Positions 3,548 to 6,425 of a stretch of 6,425 bases of DNA are shown here, in pieces (position 1 is the stretch's first letter; each line of letters starts with the position of its first letter). Under the pieces are notes generated by a model. It was not told the origin of the DNA. It did not search any database and was given only the letters and a program-made list of their open reading frames with translations. This DNA comes from an uncultured Spirochaetaceae bacterium. Lineage in GTDB: Bacteria; Spirochaetota; Spirochaetia; Treponematales; Treponemataceae. The stretch is taken from positions 1 through 6,425 of the forward strand of contig CADBRC010000194.1 in assembly GCA_902796985.1 (NCBI GenBank). The letters are read 5' to 3'. The position numbers were made by a program, and so were the translations under genes.

Positions 3548-6425
3548 CTACAGGAAATAGGTCTTCATCTCGCCCTTGCCTTTGACGCTGACGACGACAG
3601 CCTCACCATAAGGGAAGGAATCCTTGGTCTGCTCGTAGGTTGCGTCGCTCACGTGGATCCTCATCGGCTCCCCGGTGCTCTCCATCCGGCTGGCCACGTT
3701 TACGGTGTCGCCCCAGATGTCGTAGGTGAACTTGCTTTTCCCGATTATGCCGGCAACCAGTCTTCCGGTGTTGATTCCAACCCGGATCTGAAGGTTCGTC
3801 TTCCAGATTTTATTGAATTCCTGTACGTCCTGCAGAAGCCCTTGGGCAAATCGGAGCATTCTTGCGGCATCTTTTCCGCTTCCATATTCACCCAGGCCGG
3901 TTGCGGCCATGTATGCGTCGCCGATTGTCTTGATTTTCTCAATACCCTCGTATCGTGCACGCTCGTCAAACTTGCTGACAAGCCTGTTGAGCATGGTAAC
4001 GACCATCTCTGCATCCATGCTGCCGCTCATCTCCGTGAAACCGACTATATCCGTAAAGAGCACCGTTGCGTTGCTGTATGTGCGCGCTATGGTGCGGCCG
4101 GGATCTTCGCTGAGTTCTCGCGCTACCTTTGCAGGAAGGATGTTAAGCAGGAGGTTTTCCGACTTTTCGTTTGCAATCGTCAGCTCCCGTGTGCGGTCCT
4201 CTACCATCTTCGCAAGCTTGAGCCGCTGCCTGTTCATGTTCCTGAACCGTATCCACGGGAACATCGCAAGCATTCCCAGAATGGACAGCGTTATGACAAT
4301 CCTGAACCAGACAAGCTCCCGGAGGTGGGGCTTTTTTTCTATGACGACAGGAGCCGCCGTCTCGCTCTTCACGCCATCCCCGTTCTGAGAACGGATCAGG
4401 AGCCGGTATGTTCCGGGCTTAAGGTTGGTGTAGGTGACGGACCGCTGTCTGGTCCATTCGGAATAGGAACTGTCGAATCCCTCCAGCTTGGTGCAGAAGC
4501 TTATGCTTTCCGGGGAGATGAAGCTCAGGCCGGTAAACTTAACGGAAAGACGCTTTGTCTCTGGCGGAAGAATGATTTTCTCTCCAAGCCAGTCAAACTT
4601 TTCCGTATCTACCGTATAATTCTGAACCTCAATTTTTGGCGCACTGCTGTTCTTATCTCCCTTGGTGGGGTCGTACAGTGCGAATCCGTCAACAAACGGG
4701 AACCAGAGCTTGCCGCTTGAGTCTGCACAGGCCAGAGAAACGGACGTGACCCCGTTTGTGACCATCCCGTCCGATGCGCCGTAATAAGTCACGGAAAGTT
4801 TGTCCCCTTTCCCGTCGATGGATTCCCGCAGTTCAGAGAAAGGAACTGAAAGGACCCCCTTGTTTGTCGTCATCCACGCAAGTCCGGTACGGTCCATCAG
4901 GATTTGAAAGACGCTGTCGGTTCCAAGTCCGTTCTTTGAGTTGAAGTTCACAAAGCTGTCCGTTTCCTCAACGTATCGTGACGCCCCTGTTCCCGTGCAG
5001 ATCCAGATTCCTCCGTTCATGCGGAATATCTTGAATATGACGTTTCCGGCAAGCCCTTCGACGGTCGAAAAATGCCTGACAATCTTTTCGTCCTTGAGGA
5101 TGTATACACCTCCGCCGTTCGTTCCAACCCAGACCTGGTGTTTTTCATCCTCGTAGAGCCACATGATGTAATGGTTGGAAAAACCATCGTCTTTCGTCAG
5201 GGTGGAGATGCTTCCGTCTTCATGATGAATTATGCTGAGGCCCACCTGGGTTCCCAGGTAATAGTCGCCGGACGAAGTCTTTATGGATACGCGGCACTTG
5301 CTTCCGGCAACACCGTCCTCCACCGTCCATACGGTTGTCCTTCCGTCTTTGTCCATGCATATCTGGGGTATGTCGGAATATGATGAGACAATCAGTTCCC
5401 CGTCATCTGTCAGGGCGACATGGCGGACCCTCATGCCCTTGCACATTCTGGTCATGTCGTTCTCAATGAACCTTCCGTTCCTGTAGGCCAAAAGCCCTTT
5501 GTCGCTGGCCAGCCAGGTAAGCTTCCGATCCTTGTCCTCGCAGATGGCGTTGACACTGGAACCGGTTGATACCGTGCGGAAGCGGCCGCCCGAAAGCTTC
5601 TGCACGCCACCCCTGTTGAAACAAATCCAGATGTTTCCTTCCCTGTCCTCTATAATCCCGTTTACAACATCGTCCGGCAAACCGTTTTCCTTGCCGTAAT
5701 ATATGGTAGAATCTTGTGTCACGATTGCGATTCCGGCATCGGTGCCTATCCAGAGGTTTCCATGGGAATCCTCCAGTATGGAGGAGATTGCCGTCTCCTT
5801 CTTTGAGGGATGTCCGGCGTACAGGACTTTTTCCTTTCCGTCCTTGATCGCAATCACCTTGTTGGGGTCAACCCCGAAGCAGAGCGTTCCATCCCGTGCC
5901 TGCGTCACGGCCCGTATGGCGGGGTGTTCAATGGATTGTATGCCCGTGAAACGCCCCAGCCGGCCGTTCTCCCAGACGAACAGGGAATCCGCAGAGCCTG
6001 TTGTAACCCATATTCGGGAGAAGGAGTCCATGAACAGGTGGACGACCAGTATTTTTTCCTCTCCCAGTCCGGCCAGTCCCGCAGGCTCCTCGATCTTACC
6101 GTCAGGAGTAAGGTAGCAGAGGCCGGACGCAGTGCCTATCCAGATGTTCCCTTCAGAATCTTCACAGATGTCGTTTACTTTGTTGTTGGGGAGCCCCTCG
6201 TCTACCGTCCATTTGGCAAGAGAGCCGTCCGCCCCAAAACAGGTCACGCCCTCGTCGTTGTGGCCAACCCACAGGTTGTCCCTGGAGTCCTGGTAGATGG
6301 AACGTGCGGAGGCGAACTCGTATCTGGAATCGGTGTTTCGGCTGAAGGTGGTGAACTCCACGCCGTCAAAGCGTACCAGTCCGTCGTAGGTTCCAAGGTA
6401 TATGTAGCCCTTCTTGTCCTGGAGG
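3548..6425 (-). CDS. Membrane sensor adenylate cyclase: Reg_prop double propeller, Y_Y_Y domain, TM, class III cyclase (N-terminus beyond right edge)
   Basis: The frame is open from the right edge to TAG at 3550-3548, giving 958 visible residues, numbered here from bases 6424-6422. Residues 1-585 hold about fourteen Reg_prop blades. About 634-693 is a Y_Y_Y domain (KLEGFDSSYSEW, then TNLKPGTYRLLIRSQNGDG). About 704-725 is one transmembrane helix followed by basic residues (RFRNMNRQRLK), so the cyclase is cytoplasmic and the propellers are outside. A signalling helix (727-771, with NLLLNILP) leads to the class III catalytic domain (about 776-958), which makes cAMP from ATP. Its key residues are all present: metal Asp792 (FTDIVGFT) and Asp836 (KTIGD), adenine-selecting Lys832 and Asp902 (YDIWGD), and transition-state Asn909 and Arg913 (NVASR). 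One chain therefore supplies everything for an active homodimer. A GTG at 6361 is not the start, because the first blade continues upstream of it. The sensor half matches HTCS proteins, which normally end in a histidine kinase. Ligand unknown. Confidence 0.95.
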   Translation of the reverse strand, partial: LQDKKGYIYLGTYDGLVRFDGVEFTTFSRNTDSRYEFASARSIYQDSRDNLWVGHNDEGVTCFGADGSLAKWTVDEGLPNNKVNDICEDSEGNIWIGTASGLCYLTPDGKIEEPAGLAGLGEEKILVVHLFMDSFSRIWVTTGSADSLFVWENGRLGRFTGIQSIEHPAIRAVTQARDGTLCFGVDPNKVIAIKDGKEKVLYAGHPSKKETAISSILEDSHGNLWIGTDAGIAIVTQDSTIYYGKENGLPDDVVNGIIEDREGNIWICFNRGGVQKLSGGRFRTVSTGSSVNAICEDKDRKLTWLASDKGLLAYRNGRFIENDMTRMCKGMRVRHVALTDDGELIVSSYSDIPQICMDKDGRTTVWTVEDGVAGSKCRVSIKTSSGDYYLGTQVGLSIIHHEDGSISTLTKDDGFSNHYIMWLYEDEKHQVWVGTNGGGVYILKDEKIVRHFSTVEGLAGNVIFKIFRMNGGIWICTGTGASRYVEETDSFVNFNSKNGLGTDSVFQILMDRTGLAWMTTNKGVLSVPFSELRESIDGKGDKLSVTYYGASDGMVTNGVTSVSLACADSSGKLWFPFVDGFALYDPTKGDKNSSAPKIEVQNYTVDTEKFDWLGEKIILPPETKRLSVKFTGLSFISPESISFCTKLEGFDSSYSEWTRQRSVTYTNLKPGTYRLLIRSQNGDGVKSETAAPVVIEKKPHLRELVWFRIVITLSILGMLAMFPWIRFRNMNRQRLKLAKMVEDRTRELTIANEKSENLLLNILPAKVARELSEDPGRTIARTYSNATVLFTDIVGFTEMSGSMDAEMVVTMLNRLVSKFDERARYEGIEKIKTIGDAYMAATGLGEYGSGKDAARMLRFAQGLLQDVQEFNKIWKTNLQIRVGINTGRLVAGIIGKSKFTYDIWGDTVNVASRMESTGEPMRIHVSDATYEQTKDSFPYGEAVVVSVKGKGEMKTYFL
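4673..6425 (-). repeat. About fourteen Reg_prop propeller blades inside the cyclase gene
   Basis: Protein-level repeats of the form 'I..I.ED..GNIWIGT..G'. Taking the aromatic or equivalent residue of each WxGT-like motif, they sit at residues 9, 52, 95, 139, 182, 225, 266, 304, 345, 389, 432, 474, 517 and 574 (numbered from bases 6424-6422). Spacings are 38-44, except 57 before the last. Clear copies include NLWVGH, NIWIGT, NLWIGT, NIWICF, QVWVGT and GIWICT; degenerate ones are LCFG (139), LTWLAS (304), ELIVSS (345) and DYYLGT (389). Fourteen blades would make two seven-bladed propellers, as known for HTCS sensors. DNA similarity between copies is visible on the plus strand as repeated 'atccagatgtt' words near 5616 and 6138. 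Confidence 0.85.

Noticed and set aside
3653..4720. A 355-codon open frame on the plus strand.
   Set aside because: It lies entirely antisense to the cyclase gene, has no recognisable domain or Shine-Dalgarno, and is the kind of shadow frame GC-rich coding DNA produces.
1..6425. tRNA, rRNA, CRISPR array, insertion sequence, attachment site or phage genes.
   Set aside because: Nothing resembling these was seen; the window is almost fully coding with chromosomal-type signalling genes.

Overview
The window carries five protein-coding genes and no RNA gene, insertion sequence or CRISPR array that I can see. It is GC-rich and densely coded. The signalling content (class III cyclase with a periplasmic sensor, stand-alone Hpt protein, receiver/STAS-like protein, helical-tailed beta-propeller protein) suggests a free-living or host-associated bacterium with elaborate signal transduction. 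A spirochaete of the Treponema type is my best guess, but it is tentative and rests on gene style, not on a marker gene.

Layout: the left edge (1-612, minus) holds the N-terminal 204 codons of a gene that runs off the window. It encodes a degenerate response-regulator receiver followed by a STAS-like segment. An 84-bp divergent intergenic region (613-696) separates it from a plus-strand pair: a DJ-1/PfpI-family protein (697-1272) with a strong Shine-Dalgarno, then a stand-alone histidine phosphotransfer protein (1317-1673) with the HTLKG motif. That pair meets a minus-strand gene tail to tail with a 4-bp overlap: an exported PQQ-like beta-propeller protein with a helical C-terminal half (1670-3448). 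Upstream of it on the same strand is the largest gene (3548 to beyond 6425), which encodes a membrane sensor with about fourteen Reg_prop blades, a Y_Y_Y domain, one transmembrane helix, a signalling helix and a catalytically complete class III adenylate cyclase.

How they may work together: the large protein looks like a one-polypeptide pathway in which a double propeller outside the membrane controls cAMP synthesis inside. It has the sensor half of a hybrid two-component system (HTCS) with the kinase replaced by a cyclase. The exported propeller protein encoded just downstream could be an accessory envelope protein, but nothing in the sequence proves a link. The Hpt protein and the receiver/STAS-like protein are signalling parts without a visible kinase in the window, so their partners must be encoded elsewhere. 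The most interesting item is the HTCS-like cyclase.
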